Assembly (NCBI GenBank): GCA_963678705.1
Contig: OY783204.1
Span: forward strand, 16,688,759 to 16,752,758
DNA length: 64,000 bases
DNA from: Panorpa germanica
Lineage: Eukaryota; Arthropoda; Insecta; Mecoptera; Panorpidae
Reading direction: 5' to 3'
The notes beneath the pieces were generated by a model that saw only the letters and a program-made list of their open reading frames with translations, searched no databases and was not told the DNA's origin. Position numbers and translations under genes: made by a program. Position 1 is the stretch's first letter. Each line of letters begins with the position of its first letter. Positions 46,018 through 58,992 of the stretch are shown piece by piece.

Positions 46018-46760
46018 TTATAATTTATTATAATCTTCCATGAGCTTAACTCCTCTCTCGGCCGAATCATTTACAACTTTTAATTTGTTCATTAATTCCA
46101 GACCTTTTATATAGCTTTCATTTTTATGCCACACCGATGGTTCTGTCATAAGGAATTCATCATTCAAGTCAAATCTTTTGAAAAATTCTCTAGTTTCAGA
46201 AGAAACGAATTGTTCAATTCCATCATTAATAATTTCTGGAATTTCATCTATTAGTATCTGTATTCGTTTCTCACTTGTTACTAATAAATCAGTTTCGCGA
46301 TTCAAAGCATTGACCATTTTCATTTTTGAATCAAATTTTTTCAAACAGTAAATAGCCTTTGCCATCCGCCTCGCATGATGGAAAGCCCCGGGAACACGGA
46401 AAAATATTCCACGAGATGGTGTTTCGCCAAGAAAAGTAGCTGTTAATTGTAAAAGTTCCCTATAATCCTCTCTAGGCTGCTGTTCGTTCAAAGTGTTTCT
46501 AACAAAGTCAAGATTGTGCCCCGATTCAAATGCCTCGTGATCTTTTCGTCTTCAATCCCAGATCGGAAATTTTTAAGATTGATTTTAGGCCAAGCACTTT
46601 GAAATTTTTTAAATATTGCCACAGTTGGACCTGTATTTTTGCCTATCTTTTTATCGAAAACGCTTCTAAGGATAATTTCAATTTGGTTAAAGAAAACTGT
46701 GGGTGGGTCTTTGGATGGGGGAATAAAGTGGATATGCAAACAAAAACTACTATGAGTCAA
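46018..46760 (-). pseudogene. Mobile-element ORF, VNDSAERGVKL family, unit 3 copy (broken)
   Basis: Two defects relative to unit 2. An in-frame loss of roughly 100 codons joins IYCLKK directly to FDSKMKMVN, removing the HLWYLSPEV block. A 10-bp deletion near 46520 also splits the ORF into an N-terminal (46488-46760) and a C-terminal part (46018-46491). The C-terminal part preserves VVNDSAERGVKLMEDYNKL. The element's left inverted repeat is gone; its right end (TGGCCC, reversed) is at 47193. Confidence 0.65.
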
Positions 46761-47193
46761 AATTTGAACTATCTATACAATGTACAAATCACTTTTGAAT
46801 CATAGATGACGCTAATATTTTACTCACGGCACTTTGTGGTACAAGCTGAATTTCGATCATCAGTCGTTCGTTCGTCGATATAGAACGTTACATGGAAATA
46901 AAGTGATTTTCACGTATTTCTCGAAAATCGTTCGTCGCACGAAAAAAAGTCATAGATGATAATATATGTGTTTTTAATAGATCTACAACTTTTGTATATT
47001 ACATTTTTGCATAAAATTATTATTTCGCAAGATAAATAATTTTTTTTTAAAAATACTGGAATTTTTCATTTTTCCGGGCTCTTGGGGCACCCGGATACTA
47101 CATATATTATTTTTTCATACAATGAAACCATACTGGGGGGTGCCGCAATAAAAAATCTCAAAAATAATTTTCACCAAGAGTAAATAAGGGCCA
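46761..47193. mobile_element. Right terminal region of the TGGCCC-ended element, unit 3
   Basis: Matches 8308-8736, including the subterminal GGCACCC-type blocks. Present without its left partner. Confidence 0.6.
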
Positions 47194-47391
47194 CTCTAAT
47201 GTACACACATAATCATAAACTTCTCAGGCTGCGGTATAGTTCACATACGCTATACCATAGGCAACGACACCATATAAACTGCCAACATAGTAGCAGGTAT
47301 CGGTTTTAGTACACTGAAGAGAAGTGCCGTTTTTAAAGATTTCCGTCAAGTTTTTTAGGTAACGTTTCCGAACCTTTGATTTGATTACTTT

Positions 47392-47412
47392 AAACCTCCA
47401 CCACAGAGCGCC
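47392..47412 (+). other. Empty target site of the I-group LINE
   Basis: A single AAACCTCCACCACA runs straight into GAGCGCC. In units 2 and 4 the LINE sits exactly after this 14-mer. Confidence 0.88.
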
Positions 47413-48655
47413 TCCTTCCTGCCCCTCCCTAAGCATCGTCGGTCCTAAGAGTACAGACTAAAGCTTTGCCCCGTCGCAAAGCGACGTGTATATAATATTT
47501 GTGCTTAAATAAAAATAAATTTTTGAGTAATTTTCGCTAAAATATATATTTCTTTAAATCTATGTTCCTTTCTTTTGTTCTAAAATTATAATTATCCTTA
47601 GTTAAGCGCTATATTGAACAATGTCCAGTTCCCCACCCCTAAACACCAATCATCATCGCTTGGCTCCAGTCCATCTCTGAGCACCGTCCTCCTTAAAGAA
47701 TTTTTACAGCGCCCGCGCTTTAGCGCTATAATTAAATAATCCTGCGCTTATAATTAATCAATCCTGCCTCCACTTCTCAAAACTCGCGCCGCTACTGAGG
47801 GTAATTTTATTACGCAAATGCACATACATAGTTTTTATTTTTTTAAATTTGATATTTGGGGCTATTGCCTATCTGCTGTCGTAGCACTCTGCCTGCCAAC
47901 GCACCAAATATTAATCCAATGCTACTACTGCATGTAATTTGAATATCTAACATATAGAGAACTATTTTGCTTCTATTTAGTATACTACATGCTAAATATC
48001 ATCGTTGTATTGTACCTGTATATTGTTCTTATATTCGGTATATCACCCCCTGCCCTGAGGTTACACTTAAGAAAATATAGTTCTCTTATATTTTCGTTAC
48101 TAATATGTCATTTTATATCTGCATACTGAATTTCAGCTTTGTTTTTATATTTTTGCATTATTGCCTCCCATATACCGCCGCTACTGAACAAATTTGTCAA
48201 ATCTTACCACGAATATCTATTTTGTTTGATGTAAGAATATATATTCTATATTATAGCCTTTCATCTGTATATATTTCTGGTTTTTAGCCCCCTGCGCCCG
48301 CCACTACTGGAAATTTGTAGTTTTCTATGGTTTATCTTTAATAACCATCTATAAAGGGTTTATTTATCAAATTTCAAAGTTCTAGCTCTTTTGCGACATT
48401 GCCACATAAATTTGGCCCGCTACTGAATTTTAATTTTGGTGTTCTACTTACTGGCAAATATGTACAATTAATGTGTCTATACATTTCCAAGTTAATATTT
48501 TCTTCCGGCGGTGTTTTACGGTCAAAACACCCGCCGCAACTGGAAATTTTAGGTTTTCAACTTCTTTTTCTTCTTTACTGTCTAAAGCGAGCATAACTCT
48601 ATTCTAACATTGCCCCCCCGAAATTCGCACCGCTACTGTACTCAAATTTAACAAA
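47413..48655. repeat. Spacer and degenerate CGCCGCTACTG-type repeat field, unit 3
   Basis: Matches 37478-38745 of unit 2 closely until about 48648, where similarity stops. Confidence 0.6.
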
Positions 48656-49647
48656 CATAACTAAATTACTTTAATTATTTCTATTCGCTTTAAGGATGTG
48701 CAGGACGTACCGTCAATGCAAAAAGTTTATCTCTCGGTAATACGAAATGCAAAATACCAAGTACATGAGGAAGGAGCAAATATTGGGACTGTATCTTTGA
48801 AAATGAATTTTCAATTCTCTATTAAGCTGCTTTTTGGTTGTTAAAATGATTTTTTGTGCATATAATAGTTTAATAAATTAAAAATTACCTATAATTAATA
48901 ACAAATTTATATTAATAAAAGGAATAATAAATTTTGCAACGCTGCAAATTTATGTGTGTTGACGCATGCGTGATTTGGTTTTTTGACCAATAAATTGTTA
49001 TATTTTATATAACATTTATTACGATTTTGAATTTCCCGCTCAAATTATCATTTGCAACGTTGCCGGCTTATAATCTACATTTACTGTTTCTTAATGGTTT
49101 TATTTAAATATTTTCGTAAATAGGTATCCTTTTGATAATTTTCCTTTTGCAATAGTTACAGAAAAGATTATTTTATATACACCTAGTTTTTGAAAGCCGT
49201 GTCACCATTTTTTTATAGCTAAAAGTTATATTATGTGGTGAAAGTGAGCTAAAAATTATGATTTGTATGGAAAATGACAATGTATGGATCATGTATAAAA
49301 AGAAAACTATGAACCCTAGGTCTCGAAAATTTTGACACAGCATGTATTTTAACTATTTGTATTTACCCTCCAAATTTCACAACGTTTTCATCATTTACAT
49401 TAACGTCCTGTAACTCCTTAAAATGTGTATTAAACTATATCATACAATATTGAATAAAGCTTCTACTTTAATTAAAGAAGGCCGCCATTGTTCTGTACGA
49501 AGTTGTAATTTTCGTTACTCAAAATACGTGCATCATCCGTATAAAAGGAAAGCGGCACATTGATCTACGGACGTATGAACCATAAAATGAGAACGGTGTT
49601 ATGGGGCTGTCCATAAACTACGTAGTAGCTCCATTTTGGGTTCTTTC
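48656..49647. other. Unit 3-specific DNA
   Basis: About 1 kb found in no other unit of the window. No ORF of note. Near its end (about 49602) is GGGGCTGTCCATAAACTACG, which resembles a terminus motif common in insect DNA transposons, so part of it may be a transposon fragment. Confidence 0.4.
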
Positions 49648-50383
49648 CCAGTAAACATTTTGGAGTAAATTCTACTTAATTTCTATTACATATCATGAGT
49701 TTTTTGTCTGGAACGTGTTCGTTTTCTATTCAGTCGTTCATAGGAAGGGCCTTTTTATGACCTACAGAGATCGCAACGACGGTTCACTGCTGAATTAAAA
49801 GCGGAGTCGGTTTATGATTTATGACCGTAGTTATAAACTTGACACTAGCAGGGATGACAGGGGTATAAAACTTAATGGAATTCTACTTTTTAGAGTCTGC
49901 AAAATATAAATATTTAAATGAAGAAATAAATAGATGTAATCTTTAGTACGGATCGTGATTTTTTTAATGAATATTATTCATCTTCAACAATACTCGTTAT
50001 ATTAGTTTTTTACATTGTTTTGGTGATTCAAAAATCCACGATCGGCAGGTCTGCGTTAGGTTTAAAACCTCTGTCTTACCCTTGCTGCTTAAAGTATTCG
50101 TTTAAACACATTATATTCGGAGATTGAGGGAGACAGCGTGTGCCTATTACCATTAAAGAAATATTTGTTGAAAAAGGATAGCATATACTTTAAACATAAT
50201 GTACTGAACGAAATACTATACAAGTATACAAGTGTAACGGTGAAAAATATATTTTACTTGTCTAACCGCATCTTGTTTCTCTCTCACTTTGAAATGAAAA
50301 TGAACTAAACAAATATATATCCTAGTGTGAAAGAAACAACTGCTACTTAATGAATGATGTTGGAAAAAGATAGAATATTATTA
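49648..50383 (+). repeat. Displaced spacer segment in unit 3
   Basis: Matches 6140-6776 (unit 1) and 29660-30288 (unit 2), which there lie directly before the minus-strand element. Here it lies about 2.5 kb downstream of that element. It ends at ATTATTATG exactly where the TGGCCC element starts in units 1 and 2, and carries a few small extra insertions (about 49936-50015). Confidence 0.75.
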
Positions 50384-50889
50384 TGAAAAAATTCTAACAA
50401 CTAACACAAAATCTGTGCAGGTAGAGAACTTGTAAAGCGTTAGAATTGAATTGTACGAGTGACTCGAATGTCACTAAATAGGGCACTTCACCAAATTGTT
50501 TACTGGGTTAGAACCACAGGAGGGTGCTTTAGTGTTTTTTTCTATGGGATTTTTATTATATCACTATTTAACCGTATTTAACTTGAATAACAAATTACAA
50601 TAATATTGTAAGATATTGCAAATCCTATTAAGATGAATACAACATGTGAATGCTCTGAGAACATAATTTGAGTTTTGATACATAAAATCAATCAAATTCA
50701 ATAATATCATTACTCTTTATATGATACATCGTGATAAATATTAGTACACTGTAAATAATTTATATTTAAAAAATACACTATCCCATGTTATAATGTTCCA
50801 ACTGTATGTTTATATTCTTATATTCTTATCATATATTATAATGTTCCAACTGTATGTTTATATTCTTATCTAAATTTTAAAAAGAAACA
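50384..50889. other. Unit 3-specific DNA with an inverted fragment
   Basis: About 50468-50508 is the reverse complement of spacer at about 39430-39470 in unit 2, which is missing from its expected place in unit 3 (about 52715). A 36-bp stretch is repeated in tandem near 50795-50870. No gene. Confidence 0.5.
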
Positions 50890-52210
50890 AGCATACACAC
50901 AAAAATAGTTTAGGAGAAGAAGGAAGGAGGAATACAAGAAATTTTGTGAAAATATTAAGCCAAAAACTCCAGCCAAATTAATTTGGGGAGTAGTTCATAA
51001 ATTATCAAGACCAAGAATAAACGAAGGCACCAGAAGTATGAATAATGATTGGATTGAAGAGTTTGCTATAAGTTATTGTGGTAATTACAATATCATTCCA
51101 AGGCCGTATATTCAAAATTTTAAAGTAGTAGAATTTTTAGATAAATCTATACAGTTAGAAGAATTAAATTACAGTTTAAATCATAACAAGAAAACAAGTA
51201 CTGCTATTGACAGAATCTCATATGAAACGATTCAAAATTTACCTAAAAGCGCTAAAAATGTCCTAGTTAACAATTTTAATAATATATTCAATAATAGAAT
51301 AATTCCTACCGATTGGAAAAATCATATTATTGTTCCTATTTTAAAATCTGGAAAGAATCCTGAAGTAGCATCATCATATCGACCAATTACTTTAATATCA
51401 TGCCTAGCCAAAACAATGGAAAATATTTTTAAAAACAGATTAGAATGATATTTAGAACAAAACAATAAATTACCAGATACGCAATTTGGATATAGGAAAA
51501 ATCTAAGCGTGCATGACAGCTTAAATATATTTAATCTGGACATTCAAAAAACGTATAGTTCTAATAAATACATGCTAGCTGTGTTCCTAGATATTAAGGG
51601 AGCTTATGATGCAGTTACCTATCCTAACCTACAGAAAAATTGCAATAACCAGCAAAATTACAAATTGATTAATGTCATATTCCTTTATGTACTAGAAGTA
51701 TTAGAATAGAACTATTTTAGTAAATAGTTATATTAAATTAAAGGATCTAAATATACAGAGAAATTCCAAATTTCCTATATACTGTATTCCTTTTGAATCA
51801 TTATAATGGAATTATAATTAAACCTATCAAGACTTTATTAAGAAAAGCCAGTTAAAAGGAAGAGATTATTATATGTTACATCCAAATTTAAGTAAGAAGA
51901 GATGGTTTAGAAATGAGTCCCGCAAAATTATATCAACTATAATCAGAATCAAAAGTAATCATTGCAAAATTCCTCTCATATGTACAAAATTAATATTAAA
52001 TCTAACGATAGATGTCAATGTGGTGAAGAAGGAACTTTGGTTCTTATTATATTTGAATGCATAAATTTTAGTTTACAAAGATCAAAATTCAATAATAAAA
52101 TATTAGATGTGATTAAAACGATTCCTGTTAATACTAAATTTTTGTTAAGTGATTCAAAATTAGTTAGTGAATTATTTAAATATTTAGAAATTTATACAAT
52201 AGAATTATAA
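50890..52210 (+). pseudogene. Decayed third LINE (RT remnant)
   Basis: The frame is open from about 50910 with an RT N-terminal region (KKTSTAIDRISYE, SYRPITLISCLAKTMEN), a TGA at 51446-51448, then TQFGYRKNLSVHDSL and FLDIKGAYDAV. The rest of the RT palm, including any xxDD box, is lost. A C-terminal remnant follows (DRCQCGEEGTLVLIIFEC), the same CxC zinc type as the I-group LINE, suggesting a distant relative. Multiple stops; ends beside a (TA)n tract. Confidence 0.78.
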
Positions 52211-52285
52211 AATGTTAAATATGTATAAAAAATGTTAGATGGTGGCTATGACGAATAAAAGTCAAGGCAAATAAATTATTAAAGA

Positions 52286-53388
<1,103 letters not shown>

Positions 53389-54145
53389 ATAGTCGAACTA
53401 AAGGATAACGACTTAAAATAATAAAGGATTCTAACAAATGAATAATAATATTTGTATGGTAACAATGCAATGGCACGTGTGATTAATCTTGAAAGCAATA
53501 TATACTCGTATATTTTTTACATATTGAGTGAGTTTGTGATCTCAATTTTTAGGGGTCGTTTTTTTAATTTTTGAATAAAATATAGATTAATACGTGTATG
53601 TGTATATTGGCCTGTCCATTTTTTTAATAAACAAACGATTATGAAAACCTAGCTATTTAAAATTAGAATTTCATTTTTGCCGCTTGTATTATCTCTGCGT
53701 ATGAAGTCACAGCAGAAATAAATAATCGAGATTATTTTCCTTTTTTCACAACAATTATAATATTAAAACTTGATGGGATGCAAGACCTAACTATTAGCAA
53801 TCACTGACGTATTCTATGCATCTGTGTTGTATAAAAGAGATAGCCAATGTCGTATGTGATCGAATCTTAAATAATTAAATGGTAAAAAATGGCTATTTTA
53901 GTTGTGAATTTATCCCATGATCGAGGTCCTCTATGAATATAAAATGTTGGGCGAAATTTGTTTTTAACAAATATAATAAATAATTTATACATAAACTTGT
54001 TGATATTCCTTTTAATTTTAATTTAATTAAACAACGAGCAACATTTCTTGACACACTGCTGAATATTGCTCACATTAATTGTCTAATACAACCCTTCAAT
54101 TGTTCATCCACTTATAATTACGGAATTCGACAAATTTATTTACTT
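53389..54145 (+). repeat. Intra-unit direct repeat, second copy (unit 3)
   Basis: Counterpart of 21225-21981 and 40317-41074. Confidence 0.78.
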
Positions 54146-55985
54146 AGGAAAGTTAGGTAGAAAAATTTGCATTGGTTGTAAATTTTAACCCTTTTAAAAA
54201 TATGTATTTGATATTCAAGGTTGTATCAATCGTTACGGGGGATCGTTGATCGTTAAACTTCTCAGGCTGCAGTATAGTTCACATATAATAGGCAACGCCG
54301 CCATATAAACTGACTAGACCATTTCAGGTAATAATTTGCATACAAAATTTATTGGATTTTTTTATTTTGTCGAAATTTGTAAAGAAAGAATTTTGTGAAA
54401 GCTACAATATTTATAATCCTTTTTAAATAATTTATAAATAATGTAGTTTGCCCAGTCCTCAATATGTTGCCATTTTTCTTTTAGGATATTCTAATTACAA
54501 TGATCATCTATCCTATATTACATATATTCTATAATATCTATTTTATTGATTGAATTATTCTGTTGAATTCTGTCTTGATTCTTTTGTGTTCTAAATGGTT
54601 GTACGGTAAGCTTAACATGTTACCAAATTTGTTGGGATCATTGATATGTTTTTGTGTAAGCCTTCCATTATCTTTGTTGAACTATTAATGGTTTTCAGTT
54701 TTTCATATGCGGTATATTGTTCGTCAGAGTTGCTTTTCAATTATTGTTCTTAACGGTTCTAAATATACTTCAATTGGCACGGGTGTACTGCCATCTTACT
54801 TTGTTTTGTTACATAAAGTGAGCACTGAGATATTATAAAAGATTACCCATCATGTGAACCATACCGCTGTCTGATAAATTTATAATTATATTTGTACATA
54901 ATAAATTTAACCCAGAAAATATAACTCTAGTTCAGGGTCGAACTCGAAGACACAGCAGTCAGTATCAAGCTATTTAATAAGATGTGACAAACATTGTTCT
55001 AAATTGCAAGCAAGTTGTGCGGCCCAGCAGCTGCAGAAGAGTTACATTTGCCTAACTAATCTCTCACTTTTCTCCATTATCTTGTTGCAATCTTGTAAGA
55101 CACAGACTCTGTACTCTGTGCGAATAAGTGTGCCTCCATTATCTTTACAATATTTAAAACATTTTCAAAATCTGACCTTAACTTTCTTCAATTTGTTGAC
55201 TTTGTAAGAAATATTTAGTTAAAGGATAGTTTCGAAGACCTCGCAAATTTTACTTTTTGAAAGGCAATGGTCTAGAGCTCAAAAATTTAACGCATTTTGA
55301 GAATTGTTTTTTTTATAACAACAATAATGATAAAAGATATTTCAACTTTTTAGGCTCATTATTAGTTAAGTCATATTAGTACATGGCAAAGCCTTTACAA
55401 TACTTATCGTTATATTTAAGAAGTCCATGTCCAATGTCCGTATCCACCATGGCCTATCTTTGACAACATATGGTTATTACCGTTGCATGCAATTATGACT
55501 AGATACAATTGATTTCCACTTGCGCAATGGCTACAGAAGTGTTAATCAGGCTGTGCTAATATCACTGTAAGATATCAGCCATATTGTTATGTTATGAGAG
55601 GTCCAATGTTCACGCTACGAGTCTTATCAACTATATATGAGTATTAAAATAACGTTCGGAAAGTGGATTCGATCCCCGTTTTATAACTAAACGTGAAATA
55701 TCTTTAGAAGAATTTTATGTTATTTGAAGCTAGCATGTCACTATTATTATTATTTCCAAAACTATCTGACAGTGAGATTCCTCCATTTAGTCAACTCAAA
55801 ACAACGCTCAAAAACGCGTTGTGTAAAGCTTATGAAAGTTAGAAATAAGACTAATTAACATTTTATTTCGATTGATCATTTTAAAAAAAATTGACTATTT
55901 TCAAAATAATAGTAATTATATTAAGTAGGATTTTGAAAATTGAGTTCGTTAAATTAAAATTAGATTACTTTTAGCATTTTTCTCA
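54146..55985 (+). other. Block upstream of giant-like copy 4
   Basis: Matches 41075-42849, with a roughly 70-bp insertion at about 55685-55752. No recognised gene. Candidate regulatory DNA by position only. Confidence 0.5.
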
Positions 55986-56098
55986 CGGTCCAATTATTAA
56001 AAAATAATAATATTTTTGAATATTTTCTAATTTCCCTAGCATTCACATTTTTGCAAAATATCAATCATAAACTCTTTTACGACGCAGGTATCAATATT

Positions 56099-56166
56099 CG
56101 TCCTGATTGGACGGCTTAAGTGACCAGTGGGTATATAAACCCCTTCTATTTTGAAAAAAAATCAGT
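56099..56166 (+). promoter_or_regulatory. Core promoter of giant-like copy 4
   Basis: Inverted repeat (56099-56113), TATATAAA (56132-56139) and TCAGT (56162-56166) preserved at the same spacing. Confidence 0.75.
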
Positions 56167-56721
56167 TTTATATAACCTAGTACACGTTACTGAGACCTCC
56201 GCATATTATTCATTGCAAATAAATTTTGTGATTTTATTTTAAGTGAAACGCGTTAAGTGTGTTCATAAACATTAAATTTTCTATCACCAGTACAGATGTA
56301 AGTGTTTTTTTAATTTAACTATTATTATTGTTTGTTTTTCTTAAGTAAATTGTCTCATAGGTGATTTATGTAACCAGTATAAATTAATTACTAACAAAGT
56401 ACGATTTTATCAATATGTAGGATACTTTATCATGGTTATGGACTCACCCATACCTAGCTACGCCAGTGGTTATGGACCTATAGGTTTCATTTTATATTTT
56501 AATACTTCATTGTGTCATAGTTCTTCATAGTACCTCTTCACCCATAGTTCTACATGATACATATCTTAGTTGAACAGTTTACATATAATTTTTGATATAA
56601 CTTAAAACAATATTTTTTATTTGTACTAAAAGTGTTTGCTGGTTTTTAGATTTAGCTTTTCATGATATGATTTTACTTTTTTGTACTAAATATATTCATT
56701 AATATGTATTTGATTTTACAG
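56164..56721 (+). other. Exon 1 and shortened intron of giant-like copy 4
   Basis: Exon 1 at 56164-56297, with a 2-bp deletion in the GCGTGTTAAG stretch. Donor GTAAGT at 56298, acceptor AG at 56720-56721. The intron is about 424 bp because the hAT element is almost wholly deleted. Confidence 0.75.
56443..56468. mobile_element. 26-bp scar of the hAT-like element, copy 4
   Basis: Between two GTTATGGA octamers (56435-56442, 56469-56476) only CTCACCCATAC plus the right terminus (CTAGCTACGCCAGTG) remains. The left part is non-element filler, consistent with abortive excision and repair or an internal deletion. Confidence 0.78.
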
Positions 56722-56743
56722 ATTACGTTCAAGAAAAACAACC

Positions 56744-57508
56744 ATGTTTCCAGTTTTTTATAATCCTTTAACTGAGCCGTTGGACCTGTCTTGTCCGCGT
56801 CGTAGTGATAGTGTTGAAACACACAAATCGCCATGCCCGCCGATTAGCTCTCAGTCATTAGAGCAAGGATCTAATAATCCTGAATCTTCAAGAACTTCCC
56901 CTAACGAAGACAAACCTACGACTCACACGATAAACAATATGGCAACGCAAGGTCCACTGCCGCTATATCCGGATATGTTTTTCCATCAGCAGATTTTGAA
57001 TCATTTCTTTCCACATACCATTGCTCACCAAATGCCCCAAATGGACACTCCAAAAAGAAACTTAGAAACACCTGAGTTAGAATCGGTAGCTACTTCGAGT
57101 TCAACGTCGAACAGTCGTAAAAGACCATCTTATTTTAATGCTGAAGATAATGAAGAATATATCAAGTTTCGAGAAGCGGAAATGGCAAAAATAAATGCTT
57201 TGAATGGGGGTCAACCCACAGTCACAAACCCTAAAATGCGTCGAACTGTTCCTTCAGAAGGTGACGCTGATAACAGTTCCAACCCTAAAAAGGATCCAGC
57301 TTATTACGAGCGACGAATGAAGAATAATGCATCTGCTAAAAGATCTAGAGACAAAAGAAGAATTCATGAACACGAATCAACCATCCGCATTAAGTTCTTA
57401 GAGAATGACAATGCGAAGCTTCGTGCTGAAAATAATGCGTTACGCAAGCAAATAGAGAGGCATCAGAAATCAGAATTAAACCATGTTCCATCTCCCAAAA
57501 TAGAGTGA
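56744..57508 (+). CDS. gt-like: Giant-like bZIP transcription factor, copy 4 (254 aa, short type)
   Basis: Nearly identical to copy 3: PLDLS, one repeat, NMATQGPLPLYPDMFF, RKRPSYFNAED, the same basic region and the IERHQKSELNHVPS tail. Protein differences seen are Gln to Leu in the QQIxNHFF stretch, Glu to Lys after the third zipper leucine (LRKQ), and Ser to Pro near the end. Because the Glu/Lys change lies beside zipper position e/g, it might alter dimer preference; that is an inference. Promoter, splice sites and poly(A) signal are intact. Confidence 0.9.
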   Translation: MFPVFYNPLTEPLDLSCPRRSDSVETHKSPCPPISSQSLEQGSNNPESSRTSPNEDKPTTHTINNMATQGPLPLYPDMFFHQQILNHFFPHTIAHQMPQMDTPKRNLETPELESVATSSSTSNSRKRPSYFNAEDNEEYIKFREAEMAKINALNGGQPTVTNPKMRRTVPSEGDADNSSNPKKDPAYYERRMKNNASAKRSRDKRRIHEHESTIRIKFLENDNAKLRAENNALRKQIERHQKSELNHVPSPKIE

Positions 57509-57526
57509 AATTATTTATCCATACTT

Positions 57527-57532
57527 AATAAA
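57527..57532 (+). promoter_or_regulatory. Poly(A) signal AATAAA, giant-like copy 4
   Basis: Same site as in the other copies. Confidence 0.6.
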
Positions 57533-57917
57533 CAAGTGTTAAGTTTTAAATTAAAGACATCAATTTTTGGACTTTGGCAACATTGCCTATAAGAATTTTA
57601 TACAGTCCAGTAAATTGATAGTGTGATATATCATGTGACTTTTTAATTGATACTGTTCTATATTTAAAAAATATCTAAAAAATTATATGTATATCATATT
57701 TTCAGAAATGTATTATTTAAAAACACAATAAAATCAAATAATCAAATATCTGGGAATAATCATTTGTATACCTTGAGTTTTGGATTACATTTTGAGAAAG
57801 AATTTTTTAAAGTAAATAATTGTTACATAAACCGTTCTGTTGTTTGAAATATAATGACGTCATTTATTTTATAAGGTAATGTTGGCAAATGCAAAAGTTT
57901 TGAAAAGCATAATACAA
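57533..57917. other. Post-gene spacer, unit 4
   Basis: Matches 4793-5178; the rest of the usual spacer, including the inverted-repeat arm and first direct repeat, is missing. The TGACGTCA-type palindrome (about 57855) is retained. No gene. Confidence 0.5.
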
Positions 57918-58253
57918 TCTTCTTAATATATATAAATTACGTGTCACTGTGTTGTCCGCTATGGACTCCTAAACTACTTAACCGATTTTAATGAAATTTG
58001 TACACCGTGTCCAGTTTGATCCAACTTGAAAGATAGGATACCTTACATCTCAATTTATTTATCTTATTGCTAATTATTTGTCTATTAATTATCTGTATAT
58101 GACATATGACATCGGGCGACGATGATGGCGACATCTGTTGACTAGATTGAGTTAATATTCTGTTAAGAAAATCGAAATCTGTTGACTAGATTGAGTAACT
58201 ATTCAATAGATGGCGCTACGTTAGGCACAGCAACGCGTGGCCGGGACAGCTAG
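57918..58253 (+). mobile_element. Short Helitron-like element
   Basis: Starts TCTTCTTAATATATATAAA after an A. Ends GCCGGGACAGCTAG before a T, with no target duplication: a TC...CTAG structure inserted between A and T, as in Helitrons. The interior phrase GTCACTGTGTTGTCCGC and the GGCCGGGACAGC end resemble Helitron-derived repeats I recall from arthropods. A CTGTTGACTAGATTGAGT segment occurs twice (about 58132, 58176). Only in unit 4. Confidence 0.6.
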
Positions 58254-58254
58254 T

Positions 58255-58992
58255 TTATTATAATCTTCCATGAGCTTAACTCCTCTCTCGGCCGAATCAT
58301 TTACAACTTTTAATTTGTTCATTAATTCCAGACCTTTTATATAGCTTTCATTTTTATGCCACACCTATCATAAGGAATTCATCATTCAAGTCAAATCTTT
58401 TGAAAAATTTTCTAGTTTCAGAAGAAACGAATTGTTCAATTCCATCATTAATAATTTCTGGAATTTCATCTATTAGTATCTGTATTCGTTTCTCACTTGT
58501 TACTAATAAATCAGTTTCGCGATTCAAAGCATTGACCATTTTCATTTTTGAATCAAATTTTTTCAAACAGTAAATAGCCTTTGCCATCCGCCTCGCATGA
58601 TGGAAAGCCCCGGGAACACGGAAAAATATTCCACGAGATGGTGTTTCGCCAAGAAAAGTAGCTGTTAATTGTAAAAGTTCCCTATAATCCTCTCTAGGCT
58701 GCTGTTCGTTCAAAGTGTTTCTAACAAAGTCAAGATTGTGCGATATATCGCCCCGATTCAAATGCCTCGTGATCTTTTCGTCTTCAATCCCAGATCGGAA
58801 ATTTTTAAGATTGATTTTAGGCCAAGCACTTTGAAATTTTTTAAATATTGCCACAGTTGGACCTGTATTTTTGCCTATCTTTTTATCGAAAACGCTTCTA
58901 AGGATAATTTCAATTTGGTTAAAGAAAACTGTGGGTGGGTCTTTGGATGGGGGAATAAAGTGGATATGGAAACAAAAACTACTATGAGTCAA
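58255..58992 (-). pseudogene. Mobile-element ORF, VNDSAERGVKL family, unit 4 copy (broken)
   Basis: Shares with unit 3 the large internal loss that joins IYCLKK to FDSKMKMVN, but keeps the N-terminal part unbroken. An 8-bp deletion near 58368 shifts the frame, ending the ORF at 58354; the VVNDSAERGVKL code remains out of frame at 58255-58353. Confidence 0.65.
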
